Shown: piece after piece, positions 54,122 to 64,000 of the stretch
Numbering within the stretch: the first letter of the stretch is position 1
Layout: every line of letters starts with the position of its first letter
From: Pseudomonas brassicacearum
Lineage (GTDB): Bacteria; Pseudomonadota; Gammaproteobacteria; Pseudomonadales; Pseudomonadaceae
Reading direction: 5' to 3'
Assembly (NCBI RefSeq): GCF_000585995.1
Contig: NZ_CP007410.1
Coordinates: 5,883,001-5,947,000 of the forward strand
Length of the DNA: 64,000 bases
Position numbers and translations under genes: made by a program
Notes under the pieces: model-generated
What the model saw: only the letters and a program-made list of their open reading frames with translations
Databases searched by the model: none
What the model was told of the DNA's origin: nothing

Positions 54122-55416
54122 GCGCGACGATGAACAAGGCGACGGTGGAACAGATCGAAGTTCCGCCCACCGAGCGCAACCCGGCGCTCGCCGACATCGA
54201 GTACGGCTGGCACGGCAACAACCGGGTCACGCTGTTGGAAAACGGCGAGGAATATTTCCCCCGGGTTTTCGAGGCCATTCGCCGCGCCGAGAGCGAAATT
54301 CTGCTGGAAACCTTCATCCTGTTCGAGGACAAGGTCGGCAATGAACTGCGGGATCTGCTGGTAGATGCCGCCCAGCGCGGCGTGCGCATCACCGTCAGCC
54401 TCGACGGCTTCGGTTGCGGTGAGCTGACCACCGAGTTCCTGGCGTCGTTGAGCGAGGCCGGCGTGCGCCTGCAAATGTTCGATCCCGCCCCCCGGCACTT
54501 GGGGATCCGTACCAACTGGTTCCGCCGCCTGCACCGCAAGATCGTGGTGGTGGACGGGGTGATTGCGTTTATCGGCGGAATCAATTTTTCCGCTGATCAC
54601 CTGGGTGATTTCGGCCCCGAGGCCAAGCAGGATTACTCCGTGGAGGTCAAAGGCCCGGCGGTGGTGGATATCCATCACTTCGCGCTGTTGCAGAGCGGCC
54701 GGCCTTCGCGGGCCAAATATTGGTGGCAACGGCGCCGCAGCCGTCGCAACGAGCTGGCTTTCAACGATCATGACGGCCAGGTGCGCCTGGTCTATCGCGA
54801 CAATCATGAGCATCAGACCGACATCGAAGAGGTTTACCTGCAAGTGCTGCGCAGCGCCCAGCGGCGGGTGGTGATCGCCAATGCCTATTTCTTCCCTGGC
54901 TACCGGTTGCTGCGGGAAATCCGTAATGCGGCGCGGCGTGGCGTGGAAGTGCGGCTGATCCTGCAGGGCCAGCCGGACATGATGGTGGCCAAGCTCGCGG
55001 CGCGGATGCTTTACCACTACCTGCTCAAGGCCGGCGTGGTGATCTACGAGTACTGCGAGCGACCGTTGCACGGCAAAGTCGCGCTGGTGGATGAGGATTG
55101 GAGCACTGTCGGCTCAAGCAACCTCGACCCGCTGAGCCTGTCCCTGAACCTGGAAGCCAACGTACTGATCCGCGACCGGGGCTTCAACCGCGAACTGTTC
55201 CAGCGACTCGATCATCTGAGCCGCAACCACTGCACCGTCATGCCCGAGAATCACGCCCCACGGGGCCTGCTGTGGCGCATGACCATCGGTTTCATGGTGT
55301 TCCACTTCCTGCGCCACTTTCCGGCCTGGGCCGGCTGGCTGCCGGCCCATAAACCGCGTCTGAAACCTTTTTCGCCGCCGACGGCGGTTCGGAGCGAGCC
55401 CCATGAACCACTCTGA
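54118..55416 (+). CDS. clsB: Cardiolipin synthase B, phospholipase D superfamily
   Basis: The 432-residue protein has two HKD motifs: His139-x-Lys141-x4-Asp146 (LHRKIVVVD) and His318-x-Lys320-x4-Asp325 (LHGKVALVD). No N-terminal membrane helices are present, as in ClsB (YbhO) and unlike ClsA. ClsB makes cardiolipin from two phosphatidylglycerols and can make phosphatidylglycerol from phosphatidylethanolamine and glycerol. It is coupled to ybhP and overlaps ybhN. Confidence 0.93.
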   Translation: MSATMNKATVEQIEVPPTERNPALADIEYGWHGNNRVTLLENGEEYFPRVFEAIRRAESEILLETFILFEDKVGNELRDLLVDAAQRGVRITVSLDGFGCGELTTEFLASLSEAGVRLQMFDPAPRHLGIRTNWFRRLHRKIVVVDGVIAFIGGINFSADHLGDFGPEAKQDYSVEVKGPAVVDIHHFALLQSGRPSRAKYWWQRRRSRRNELAFNDHDGQVRLVYRDNHEHQTDIEEVYLQVLRSAQRRVVIANAYFFPGYRLLREIRNAARRGVEVRLILQGQPDMMVAKLAARMLYHYLLKAGVVIYEYCERPLHGKVALVDEDWSTVGSSNLDPLSLSLNLEANVLIRDRGFNRELFQRLDHLSRNHCTVMPENHAPRGLLWRMTIGFMVFHFLRHFPAWAGWLPAHKPRLKPFSPPTAVRSEPHEPL

Positions 55417-56407
55417 AGCGCACACCGCGCCGAGAGACGCCCACGCGCCGGAACAGGCCAAACCGGCGTCGCGCTGGAGCCGCTGGAAAAGACCGCTGAC
55501 CCTGGCCTTCTTCCTGCTGCTGATCGTGCTGTTCACGACCCTGGCCCGACGCATCGACTGGTCGGAAGTATTCGCCACCCTGGCGGACTTCAAGGTGCGC
55601 ACCTTGATCATCGCTGGCGCGTTGACCATTACCAGTTTCATTACCTACGCCTGCTTCGACCTGATCGGCCGCACCTACATCCGGCAGAAACTGGGCTGGC
55701 GACAAATCTTGCCGGTGGGGGTGATCAGCTACGCCTTCAACCTCAACCTCAGCGCCTGGGTCGGCGGCATCGCCATGCGCTATCGGCTGTATTCGCGGCT
55801 CGGGGTCAGCACCGGCAACATCGCCAAGATCCTTGGCCTGAGCCTGGCCACCAACTGGTTCGGCTACATGACCCTGGCCGGCGTGGTGTTCAGCAGCGGC
55901 CTGGTGACGATGCCGCCAGGCTGGAAACTGAGCAGCGGTGCGCTGCAAGGCGTGGGTGCACTGTTGCTGCTGGTGAGCGCCGGTTACCTGGTGGCCTGTC
56001 GGTTCTCCAAGCGGCGGGCCTGGACGATTCGCGGCATGGAAATCAATCTGCCATCGCTGCGCATGGCCATGCTGCAACTGGCCCTGGGGGCGCTGAACTG
56101 GTCGTTGATGGCTGCGGTGATCTTCACCTTGCTGCCCGGCAAACTGGATTATCCAATGGTGCTCGGCGTGTTGCTGATCAGCAGCATTGCCGGGGTCATT
56201 ACCCACATTCCGGCGGGGCTCGGGGTGCTGGAAGCGGTGTTTATCGCGGTGTTGCAGCATGAGGTGTCGCGGGGCAGCCTGTTGGCGGGGCTGATTGCGT
56301 ACCGGGCGATCTACTTCATCTTGCCGCTGTTGATTACGGTGGTGATGTATCTGGTGATCGAGGCGAAGGCCAAGGCGCTGCGGGTCAAGCCAGGGCTCAA
56401 GCGCTGA
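55403..56407 (+). CDS. ybhN: UPF0104 family membrane protein, YbhN-like
   Basis: The 334-residue protein has about eight hydrophobic segments and the lysylphosphatidylglycerol-synthase transmembrane-domain pattern (YAFNLNLSAWVGGIAMRYRLYSRLGVS, and GVITHIPAGLGVLEAVFIAVL). It lacks the aminoacyl-transfer domain of MprF, so it may be a flippase-like or lipid-handling protein. It ends the clsB operon, with a 14-base overlap with clsB. Confidence 0.9.
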   Translation: MNHSEAHTAPRDAHAPEQAKPASRWSRWKRPLTLAFFLLLIVLFTTLARRIDWSEVFATLADFKVRTLIIAGALTITSFITYACFDLIGRTYIRQKLGWRQILPVGVISYAFNLNLSAWVGGIAMRYRLYSRLGVSTGNIAKILGLSLATNWFGYMTLAGVVFSSGLVTMPPGWKLSSGALQGVGALLLLVSAGYLVACRFSKRRAWTIRGMEINLPSLRMAMLQLALGALNWSLMAAVIFTLLPGKLDYPMVLGVLLISSIAGVITHIPAGLGVLEAVFIAVLQHEVSRGSLLAGLIAYRAIYFILPLLITVVMYLVIEAKAKALRVKPGLKR

Positions 56408-56423
56408 GGTGCCACGCCTGGCC

Positions 56424-56520
56424 CTATCGCGAGCAAGCTCGCTCCCACAGGGGATGTGCAGTGGACATGGGTTTTGTGTTCACAGGAGATCCAAGGTGGG
56501 AGCGGGCTTGCTCGCGATAG
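56424..56520. repeat. REPIN, type A
   Basis: Doublet with arms CTATCGCGAGCAAGCTCGCT and an inverted copy GTGGGAGCGGGCTTGCTCGC between the convergent ybhN and hydrolase genes. Confidence 0.91.
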
Positions 56521-56543
56521 GGCCCGCACCAGCACCACAAAAA

Positions 56544-57302
56544 TCAGCGCTCCTGGATAATGCTCAACCGCTCTCCCACCACCATTTCCGTGATCCAGTC
56601 CACCAGGATCGAGGTGTAGGCCTGTTGTGATACAGGGTCGCTCAGGGCATGGTCGGCGCCGTCGATGATCCGGTGGGTCAACGAATGGGTCTGCTGGCAC
56701 GCGGCGCGGTAGCTCATGATGGTGGCATGGGGGACGTGATCGTCGGTCTCCGACTCCACCAGCAGCACATCACCAGTGAACTGCGAACAGGCATGCAAGG
56801 CGCGGTTGGTGTCGGCGTGCACCAGGGTGCTGCGATAATCCAGCAGGTCGCTCTTGTCCAGGTCGCGCTTGGGCGTGTGCCATTGCTCGTCGCGGTACAG
56901 CGCCGGGACCCGCAAGGCCAACCAGCGCACAGGCCGCAGCGATGTCAGAATCGAGGCCAGGTAACCGCCATAACTGGTGCCCACCACCGCAATCGCCGAG
57001 GTGTCCAGGGCCGGGTGCGCGAGCAGCCGGTCGTAGGCCGTCAGCAGATCCCGCAAGTTGTCCTCCCGCGTCACCCGTGACAGCGGAATGCCCGCCCCGC
57101 CGGTGTGCCCGCGCAAGTCAAAGGTCAAACACACGCAGCCCAGGCCGGCGATGCCTTTGGCCCGTTCCAGATCACGTTCCTGACTGCCGCCCCAGCCGTG
57201 CACAAATAACACGCCGGGCACCTTCGACTTGGGGCTCAGGAATGTCCCGTTCATGTGTTCATCGTCGATCTCAATCTGAATGGTTTCGCTTCTAGCCGTC
57301 AT
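56544..57302 (-). CDS. Alpha/beta hydrolase
   Basis: The 252-residue protein has the oxyanion-hole region LFVHGWGG and the nucleophile elbow GTSYGG, followed by Asp (ETDDHV) and His (GADHAL), the complete catalytic triad of an alpha/beta hydrolase. No signal peptide. Its start overlaps the end of the DUF3182 gene by 11 bases, so the two are coupled and may act on the same molecule. The substrate is not known. Confidence 0.89.
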   Translation of the reverse strand: MTARSETIQIEIDDEHMNGTFLSPKSKVPGVLFVHGWGGSQERDLERAKGIAGLGCVCLTFDLRGHTGGAGIPLSRVTREDNLRDLLTAYDRLLAHPALDTSAIAVVGTSYGGYLASILTSLRPVRWLALRVPALYRDEQWHTPKRDLDKSDLLDYRSTLVHADTNRALHACSQFTGDVLLVESETDDHVPHATIMSYRAACQQTHSLTHRIIDGADHALSDPVSQQAYTSILVDWITEMVVGERLSIIQER

Positions 57303-58401
57303 AGGAATGAACCGTTACGTATTTAAGAAGGAAGTCTCCATTGTGCGCCTCGCCGCGATACACCTCGGTGGCCCCGGGGGGCAGCGGCTGGTCGGTGTAG
57401 GTTTCCACCGAGGACACGCGAACCGCGTTGGTCGATGGGTCCTCGACGAACACTTGCAACGCCGCCAGCTCCGCACTGCTGGCCCCACCCATGCGCCACG
57501 ACTGCTCCAGCACGCCGCCCCGGGGCTGGCCGGCGGCGTCGAGGCCCTGGGCAATGTCGTAATTGCGCCGCGAGGCGAAGAAGCCCGGGTAGGCCTGGTT
57601 GGCGGCGTCATCAAACACCTGGGCCAGGCGCACTGCTTCACGCACGTCGTCAGGCAACTCAAGCCTGAGCAATTCGATGTAGCCGCCCTGCACCACCAGC
57701 AGATCCGAGCCGCCGTAGACTTCCAGGCCTTCGCTGTCGCGGGTCAGGTGTTGCACGCCGCAATAGCTGACGACCTTGCCGCTGATGAAGCTCTGGCCAA
57801 CGCTCTGGGTCTGGACCTCACTGAGGTTCTGTTCCAGCACCACCCCGTCGCGAAACAGCGCCTGGGCATCGGGCCTGGCGACGATTTCGTCGAACTGCGC
57901 CAAGCTCTTGATCACCCGCTGGTCGCGCCCGGCACAGGCATGCACAGGCTTGAGGCGGATCGCTCCCGAGTAAAGCAACTGCTCGGCGGCCTGGCGTGCG
58001 TCCTGGAGCGCAAAGACACTCACGCCATCAAGCACCGCGCCACGGGTGAGCTTGGCAAACAATGGCGACCAGCCTTTGGGCGCCACGGCATCCTTATTCA
58101 ACAGACCGTGGGTAATCGCCTTGGTGCAGATAAAATCATGCTCGACATAACCGCCCCATAAATCCTCCGGACCCTTGATGCCCAAGCGCAACGCGGCCTC
58201 GGCGCCGATCAGGGTTTGCGTAGGCACCAGATACACATCACGCCCGGTATGTTGTTGGTCGTCATAACTGCCGCCGTACTCAAAGCCCAGGATCTGCGCC
58301 AGCCAACGGGCCAGTGCGCGATTGGTTTCGACTTCATGGAGCGGTGCGTGAGGGTTGACCGAGTGGGCCACTACCGTTTTGTTGCGATTGACTGACGTCA
58401 T
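57292..58401 (-). CDS. DUF3182 family protein, possible ATP-grasp fold
   Basis: The 369-residue protein has segments seen in DUF3182 proteins: RALARWLAQILGFEYGGSYD, GIKGPEDLWGGYVEHDFICTKAITHGL and RLKPVHACAGRDQRVI (possible nucleotide-binding part), and EQNLSEVQTQSVGQSFI. The pattern is loosely ATP-grasp-like; the fold assignment is mine. No membrane helix. It overlaps the hydrolase gene. AAGGG precedes ATG 58401. Confidence 0.82.
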   Translation of the reverse strand: MTSVNRNKTVVAHSVNPHAPLHEVETNRALARWLAQILGFEYGGSYDDQQHTGRDVYLVPTQTLIGAEAALRLGIKGPEDLWGGYVEHDFICTKAITHGLLNKDAVAPKGWSPLFAKLTRGAVLDGVSVFALQDARQAAEQLLYSGAIRLKPVHACAGRDQRVIKSLAQFDEIVARPDAQALFRDGVVLEQNLSEVQTQSVGQSFISGKVVSYCGVQHLTRDSEGLEVYGGSDLLVVQGGYIELLRLELPDDVREAVRLAQVFDDAANQAYPGFFASRRNYDIAQGLDAAGQPRGGVLEQSWRMGGASSAELAALQVFVEDPSTNAVRVSSVETYTDQPLPPGATEVYRGEAHNGDFLLKYVTVHSYDG

Positions 58402-58432
58402 GCGATGCCCTTTTACCTGTGCTCGATGGCGG

Positions 58433-58461
58433 TAGATAGAGGGGTGCAGAGATCAGGCCAA
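58433..58461 (-). promoter_or_regulatory. Candidate sigma-70 promoter for the DUF3182-hydrolase operon
   Basis: On the minus strand TTGGCC (58456-58461), a 17-base spacer and TATCTA (58433-58438) are seen about 35 bases upstream of the DUF3182 start. The match is moderate. The remainder of the 302-base spacer (58402-58703) holds a REPIN and no gene. Confidence 0.35.
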
Positions 58462-58588
58462 CGGTGTGTCGAGCCGGGAGGAGCAGGGAAACGGGCGTAT
58501 CGGAGGGAGTTGATAGCACCTGGCCTGTTTCATTCTGCACGACCCGCGGCCGTCATCCCGCAAATTGCACGATGGAGTGCAAATCCCC

Positions 58589-58692
58589 GTGGCGAGGGAG
58601 CTTGCTCCCGCTGGGGTGCGAAGCGCCCCCATAAAACCGACGCTTGCAATGGGACTGCTGCGCAGTCCAGCGGGAGCAAGCTCCCTCGCCAC
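58589..58692. repeat. REPIN, type B
   Basis: Doublet with arms GTGGCGAGGGAGCTTGCTCC and its complement just downstream of the GlxA-type regulator gene, upstream of the DUF3182 promoter. Confidence 0.91.
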
Positions 58693-58703
58693 AGGTGTCA
58701 GTC

Positions 58704-59699
58704 TCAGCTTTTTGAAACAGCCGGCGGATTCACCCCAAACTTCGCCCGATAATCACTCGGCGCCAACCCGGTGATCTTCTTGAACGTCGCTCGAAAAGCG
58801 CTTGGGTCTTGATAGCCGACGGTCCAGGCAATGTGGTCGATGGTGCCATTGGTGAACTCCAGCATTTCCCGAGCCTTGCCGACGCGCAGGTGCTGGCAGT
58901 ATTCAGTGGGCTTGAGTCCGGTGGCGGCGCGAAACCGGCGCAGGAAGGTGCGTTCTTCCAGACCGGCCCGTTCAGCCATCGCGCCGAGGGATACGTCTAC
59001 CGCGCCGCTGCTTTGCAACCAATGCTGGACCTTGAGAATCGCCGCATCGCCATGTCCGAGAATGGGGGCAAAGTTACTGCCGCACTGGCTCGCGCTATCG
59101 CTGTGTTCGATCACCAGAAATTGCGCCGTGCGCGTGGCGATGCTGGGCCCGAGCAGGCGGTCCACCAAGCGCAGCCCGAGCTCCGACCACGCCATCAACC
59201 CGGCCGTGGTAATCAGGTCGCCGTCGTCGACGATGGGTTTGTCGGCGTTGAGTTTGATCTTGGGGTAACGCGCGGCGAAGCTCTTGGCCGAGGTCCAATG
59301 GGTGGTGGCGCTGCGGCCGTCGAGCAAGCCGCTTTCGGCCAGCAGGATCGAGCCTACGCACACCCCGCCCAACACCGTGCCGCCGGCATGCTGGGCACGC
59401 AGCCAAGCCATCAGTGCCCGGGAAATCTGGCCCTCACTGAAGCCGGCGAGGGACGGCGGAATCAGCAACGCAACCAGCTTGCCCGCGGGGCCGGTAGCAC
59501 TGTCGAACACACGCTGCGGTGCCTCATCACCCTCTGCTTGCCAGTGGCTCACCCGCAGCTGTGGCAGTTGCGCGCTGGCCTGCTCGGCGGCGATCCGCTG
59601 TGCCACCGCAAACAGATCGGTCAGGCCGTGCACCGCCGCCAGTTGCGCACCGGGATAAATCAGTACCCCGAGTTCGGCGACTGCCCTTTCCTGCACCAT
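58704..59699 (-). CDS. GlxA-family AraC-type transcriptional regulator
   Basis: From ATG 59699, with GAGGGA nine bases upstream, the protein has 331 residues. The N-terminal DJ-1/PfpI-like domain has the elbow GGVCVGSILLAESGLLDG; the C-terminal AraC helix-turn-helix domain is intact (SLGAMAERAGLEERTFLRRFRAATGLKP, then IAWTVGYQDPSAFRATFKKITG). It probably activates the divergent cysteine hydrolase gene, 98 bases away. The longer start at 59735 lacks a ribosome-binding site. Confidence 0.92.
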   Translation of the reverse strand: MVQERAVAELGVLIYPGAQLAAVHGLTDLFAVAQRIAAEQASAQLPQLRVSHWQAEGDEAPQRVFDSATGPAGKLVALLIPPSLAGFSEGQISRALMAWLRAQHAGGTVLGGVCVGSILLAESGLLDGRSATTHWTSAKSFAARYPKIKLNADKPIVDDGDLITTAGLMAWSELGLRLVDRLLGPSIATRTAQFLVIEHSDSASQCGSNFAPILGHGDAAILKVQHWLQSSGAVDVSLGAMAERAGLEERTFLRRFRAATGLKPTEYCQHLRVGKAREMLEFTNGTIDHIAWTVGYQDPSAFRATFKKITGLAPSDYRAKFGVNPPAVSKS

Positions 59700-59797
59700 T
59701 GTCAGTTTTCCCTCGCTTATTGTCGTTGCGGCCAATCCTCGAACCGGCGGTAAAGGCCAATACTGGCGCCCTACCCCATCCGATCAAGGAAGCCCTC

Positions 59798-60361
59798 ATG
59801 TCCAAGCAAGCGCTCATCGTAGTCGATATCCAGAACGACTACTTCCCCCAAGGAAAATGGCCGTTGGTCGGCGCCGAAGCTGCTGCCGACAACGCCGCGA
59901 AGCTGATTGAAGCTTTTCGCCAGGCCGGCGATCAGGTGGTGCACATCCGCCACGAGTTCACCTCCGACGACGCGCCGTTCTTCACGCCGGGCTCCGAAGG
60001 CGCCAAGTTGCACCCCAAGGTGCTCAACCGCGCCGACGAACCGGTGGTACTCAAACATTTCGTCAATTCGTTTCGCGAAACCGAACTGCAAGCCCTCCTC
60101 GACCACCACGGCATCGAACAACTGGTGGTGGTCGGCAGCATGAGCCACATGTGCGTCGACGGCGTCGTGCGGGCGGCGGCAGACCTGGGCTACGACGTCA
60201 CGGTGATCCATGATGCCTGCGCCACCCTCGACCTGGAATTCAATGGTGTCGTCGTTCCAGCCGTCCAAGTGCATGCGGCGTTCATGGCGGCGCTGGGGTT
60301 TGCTTATGCGAGCGTGGTGAGTGCTGAGCAATTTCTGACTGCCGGCCGGACGCAGCCATAA
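59798..60361 (+). CDS. Isochorismatase-family cysteine hydrolase
   Basis: The 187-residue protein has the catalytic triad Asp10 (VVDIQNDY), Lys86 (VVLKHFVNSF) and Cys119 (MSHMCVDG) typical of nicotinamidase-like hydrolases. Members cut amides or vinyl ethers; the substrate is not known. The start is ATG 59798; the longer open frame to 59519 is an upstream extension. It is divergent from the GlxA-type regulator. Confidence 0.91.
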   Translation: MSKQALIVVDIQNDYFPQGKWPLVGAEAAADNAAKLIEAFRQAGDQVVHIRHEFTSDDAPFFTPGSEGAKLHPKVLNRADEPVVLKHFVNSFRETELQALLDHHGIEQLVVVGSMSHMCVDGVVRAAADLGYDVTVIHDACATLDLEFNGVVVPAVQVHAAFMAALGFAYASVVSAEQFLTAGRTQP

Positions 60362-60375
60362 GCTCCAAGCGAAAA

Positions 60376-60408
60376 AAAACCGCGCCTCGGAAACCGAAGC
60401 GCGGTTTT
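60376..60408. terminator. Bidirectional terminator between the cysteine hydrolase and ssb
   Basis: AAAACCGCGC (60376-60385) pairs with GCGCGGTTTT (60399-60408); the loop contains a smaller stem TCGG-AAA-CCGA. A runs lead in and T runs lead out on both strands. The convergent genes end 15 bases to the left and 43 bases to the right. Confidence 0.9.
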
Positions 60409-60409
60409 G

Positions 60410-60450
60410 TCTTTAGCTTGAAGCTAGCGACTTGAAGCTATGAGCTGCAT
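60410..60450. repeat. AGCTTGAAGCTAGCGACTTG-type repeat
   Basis: AGCTTGAAGCTAGCGACTTG followed by AAGCTATGAGCTGC resembles the repeat at 38414-38478. It lies between the terminator and the ssb stop codon. Function unknown. Confidence 0.5.
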
Positions 60451-60975
60451 TTAGAACGGAATATCGTCATCAAAGCTGTCGAAATCCGGAGCCGGTTGCG
60501 GCGCGGCCTGTTGTGGGGCCGGGCGCTCGCGTTGTGGCTGTGGAGCCGACTGCTGTGGACGAGGCGCCTGCTGACGTGGGGCTGGGGCCGATTGCTGGTA
60601 GTTGTTGCCACCTTGTTGCTGGTCGCCCTGTGGACGGCCGCCCAGCAGTTGCATGGTGCCTTGCATGTCGACCACGATTTCGGTGGTGTAGCGCTTGATA
60701 CCGTCTTTTTCCCACTCGCGGGTCTGCAGCTTGCCTTCGATGTACACCTGCGAACCCTTGCGCAGGTATTCGCCGGCGATCTCGGCCACCTTGCCGAACA
60801 TCGACACGCGGTGCCATTCGGTCTTCTCGACCTTCTGGCCGGTCTGCTTGTCGGTCCACTGTTCGCTGGTCGCCAGACTCAGGTTGGTCACGGCGTTGCC
60901 GTTCGGCAGGTAGCGAACTTCGGGATCCTGGCCGCAAGTACCGACCAATATGACTTTGTTAACCCCACGGGCCAT
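60451..60975 (-). CDS. ssb: Single-stranded DNA-binding protein
   Basis: The 174-residue protein has the OB-fold part ([38 protein letters not shown]), a long Gln/Pro-rich linker (about residues 112-165), and the acidic C-terminal tip DDDIPF that binds partner proteins. AGGAG precedes ATG 60975. It lies 9 bases after the MFS gene on the same strand, so the two may share transcripts. The linker is longer and more Gln-rich than in E. coli. Confidence 0.97.
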   Translation of the reverse strand: MARGVNKVILVGTCGQDPEVRYLPNGNAVTNLSLATSEQWTDKQTGQKVEKTEWHRVSMFGKVAEIAGEYLRKGSQVYIEGKLQTREWEKDGIKRYTTEIVVDMQGTMQLLGGRPQGDQQQGGNNYQQSAPAPRQQAPRPQQSAPQPQRERPAPQQAAPQPAPDFDSFDDDIPF

Positions 60976-60984
60976 AACGTTCTC

Positions 60985-62382
60985 CTAGGCTTCGCACGCG
61001 TTCGGGGCCGGGTTGTTCACCAGGCGCTCGAGCGTCGCGCGATCCAATAATTCGGTGTCCAGTTTGATATATACGGCCGCCTCGTCGGCGACCACCACTG
61101 CATCGGTTACTCCAACGACGGCCTTCAGACGCTCGGTCAGGCCAGCCTCACGAATCGCCTCGGGCGATAAGGGCAAGCGCAGGCTCGTCACATAGGGAGG
61201 TTCGCGCATGGTAACAGCAAAGGCTAGCCAAAGTGCAGCCAGCGCGGCACATCCCAGGAACACAACCGACAAACCGCCATGCTGGAACAACCAGCCGCCG
61301 AGAATCCCGCCCAACGCCGAACCCAGGAATTGGCTGGTGGAGTAGACCCCCATCGCCGTGCCCTTGCCCCCCGCCGGTGAAACCTTGCTGATCAGCGACG
61401 GCAGTGACGCCTCCAGCAGATTGAACGCGGTGAAGAACACCACCGTGCCGATCACCAGGGCCCGCAGGCTATCGCCGAACTGCCAGAAGAATAGCTCAGT
61501 GAGCATCAGCGTCAGGACGGCGCCGAGCAAAACTCGTTTCATTTTGCGTCGCTTCTCGCCATAGATGATGAACGGGATCATGGCGAAGAACGAAATCAGC
61601 AGCGCAGTCAGGTAGACCCACCAGTGCTGTTCCTTGGGCAGGCCGGCCTTCTCGACCAGCGCCAGCGGCAAGGCCACGAAGCTGGACATCAGCATGGCGT
61701 GAAGCACGAAAATGCCCAGGTCCAGGCGCAACAGGTCCGGGTGCTTGAGCGTCGGGATCAGCGCTTGGCGCGCCACCCCGGACTCACGGTGCTGCAACGG
61801 CCCGGTGGAGTGCGGCACCATGAACGCCACGATCAGGATGCCCACCAACGCCATGGCACCGGTCGCCAGGAACAGCCCCGACAAGCCAAAGGCACGGGTC
61901 AGCAACGGTCCTACGACCATGGCGACAGCGAACGACAGACCGATGGTCATGCCGATCATGGCCATGGCCTTGGTCCGATGTTGTTCACGGGTCAAGTCTG
62001 ACAACAGCGCCATGACGGCGGCGGAAATAGCCCCCGCACCTTGCAGGATTCGTCCGGCGATCACGCCCCAGATCGAATCGGCATTGGCCGCCAACACGCT
62101 GCCCAGGGCGAAGACGATCAGCCCCAGGTAAATCACGGGACGTCGCCCGATGCGGTCGGAAATGACCCCGAACGGAATCTGGAAAATCGCCTGGGTCAGG
62201 CCGTAAGCGCCAATCGCCAACCCGATGAGGGCCGGGGTCGCGCCCGCCAAGTCCATGCCATAGGTCGCCAGCACCGGCAACACCATGAACATGCCCAGCA
62301 TACGGAAGGCGAACACCAGGGCCAGACCGCTTGCCGCGCGGGTCTCACCACTACTCATGCGTTCGCTGTGGGGATCGTGCAT
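60985..62382 (-). CDS. Major facilitator superfamily transporter, YajR-like
   Basis: The 465-residue protein has 12 predicted helices, the MFS loop motif [16 protein letters not shown] (about residues 77-92) and a small C-terminal soluble domain (about 395-465) like the YAM domain of YajR. The N-terminal part is [20 protein letters not shown]. Substrate unknown. GAGG precedes ATG 62382. It is divergent from uvrA and upstream of ssb, the usual Pseudomonas order. Confidence 0.91.
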   Translation of the reverse strand: MHDPHSERMSSGETRAASGLALVFAFRMLGMFMVLPVLATYGMDLAGATPALIGLAIGAYGLTQAIFQIPFGVISDRIGRRPVIYLGLIVFALGSVLAANADSIWGVIAGRILQGAGAISAAVMALLSDLTREQHRTKAMAMIGMTIGLSFAVAMVVGPLLTRAFGLSGLFLATGAMALVGILIVAFMVPHSTGPLQHRESGVARQALIPTLKHPDLLRLDLGIFVLHAMLMSSFVALPLALVEKAGLPKEQHWWVYLTALLISFFAMIPFIIYGEKRRKMKRVLLGAVLTLMLTELFFWQFGDSLRALVIGTVVFFTAFNLLEASLPSLISKVSPAGGKGTAMGVYSTSQFLGSALGGILGGWLFQHGGLSVVFLGCAALAALWLAFAVTMREPPYVTSLRLPLSPEAIREAGLTERLKAVVGVTDAVVVADEAAVYIKLDTELLDRATLERLVNNPAPNACEA

Positions 62383-62521
62383 GGAAAAACCTCATGTGAA
62401 CCGGCGGCGATTCTACCAGTCCCATCGATTGAGGGGGTATATGGCGACCGTTTGCCGCGCAGTCTTCATGTATGGCTGCAAACGCACTCTCAATAGTGTG
62501 CATCCATCCAGTATTTGCCCG

Positions 62522-62527
62522 TATACT
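62522..62527 (+). promoter_or_regulatory. Possible -10 element of uvrA (TATACT)
   Basis: TATACT lies 35 bases before the uvrA TTG start and fits a sigma-70 -10 element; no good -35 is seen at 17 or 18 bases spacing. I see no CTG-N10-CAG LexA box between 62383 and 62561. Confidence 0.35.
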
Positions 62528-62561
62528 CCTACGTTTTCGACGCCCGCCGAGCGAGGCCACT

Positions 62562-64000
<1,439 letters not shown>

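Noticed and set aside
62456..62500. LexA box upstream of uvrA
   Set aside because: The only CTG in the area is not followed by CAG at the right distance.

Overview
The window is chromosomal DNA of a fluorescent pseudomonad (Pseudomonas fluorescens group). The evidence is the high GC content, the gene order nrdR-ribD-ribC-ribBA-ribH-nusB-thiL-pgpA followed by ribA, dxs, ispA and xseB, the neighbouring zinc/oprG block known from Pseudomonas, and 17 REP doublets (REPINs) of the two Pseudomonas consensus types. I found no tRNA, rRNA, CRISPR array, insertion sequence, prophage or transposase gene.

Layout. 1-4901 (+): a membrane-lipid cassette resembling E. coli ynbC/ynbD/ynbB plus an acyltransferase and a small membrane protein. 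Its CDP-diglyceride synthase gene is broken by a one-base deletion. 5208-11030 (-): a full yjfI-J-(K+ channel)-K-L-M-C operon, with a promoter bracketed by two identical 12-bp palindromes. 11293-21493 (-): the magABCDEF bacterial alpha-2-macroglobulin operon (E. coli yfaA/P/Q/S/T relatives). 21982-25121 (+): xseB, ispA, dxs. 25286-29124: btuB (+) convergent with ribA-membrane protein-btuF (-). 29220-36108 (-): a solute-binding protein and the riboflavin/nusB/thiL/pgpA operon headed by nrdR. 36236-38409 (+): YbaY-like lipoprotein, methyltransferase, thioredoxin-TPR protein. 38963-42193 (+): histidine-rich DUF2796 protein, ABC transporter and DUF3299 protein behind a Fur-family-like palindrome. 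42454-43152 (+): oprG (OmpW family) behind two Anr-like boxes. 43341-45147 (-): two sugar-nucleotide enzymes. 45459-49772 (+): lhr helicase. 49981-52056 (-): MscS-type channel. 52386-56407 (+): DUF72 and the ybhP-clsB-ybhN lipid cluster. 56544-58401 (-): DUF3182 protein and a hydrolase. 58704-60361: a GlxA-type regulator divergent from a cysteine hydrolase. 60451-62382 (-): ssb and an MFS transporter. 62562-64000 (+): uvrA, cut by the window edge.

The parts that deserve most attention are three poorly understood envelope systems lying side by side: the ynb-like lipid cassette, the yjf operon (PspA-like protein, potassium channel, DUF350 membrane protein, lipoprotein, ATP-grasp ligase), and the mag operon. 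In the mag operon one protein appears to combine a penicillin-binding-protein-like region, a SpoIID-like region and an HExxH motif, and a second looks like an NlpC/P60 enzyme. REPINs fill most spacers, some of them inside apparent operons.
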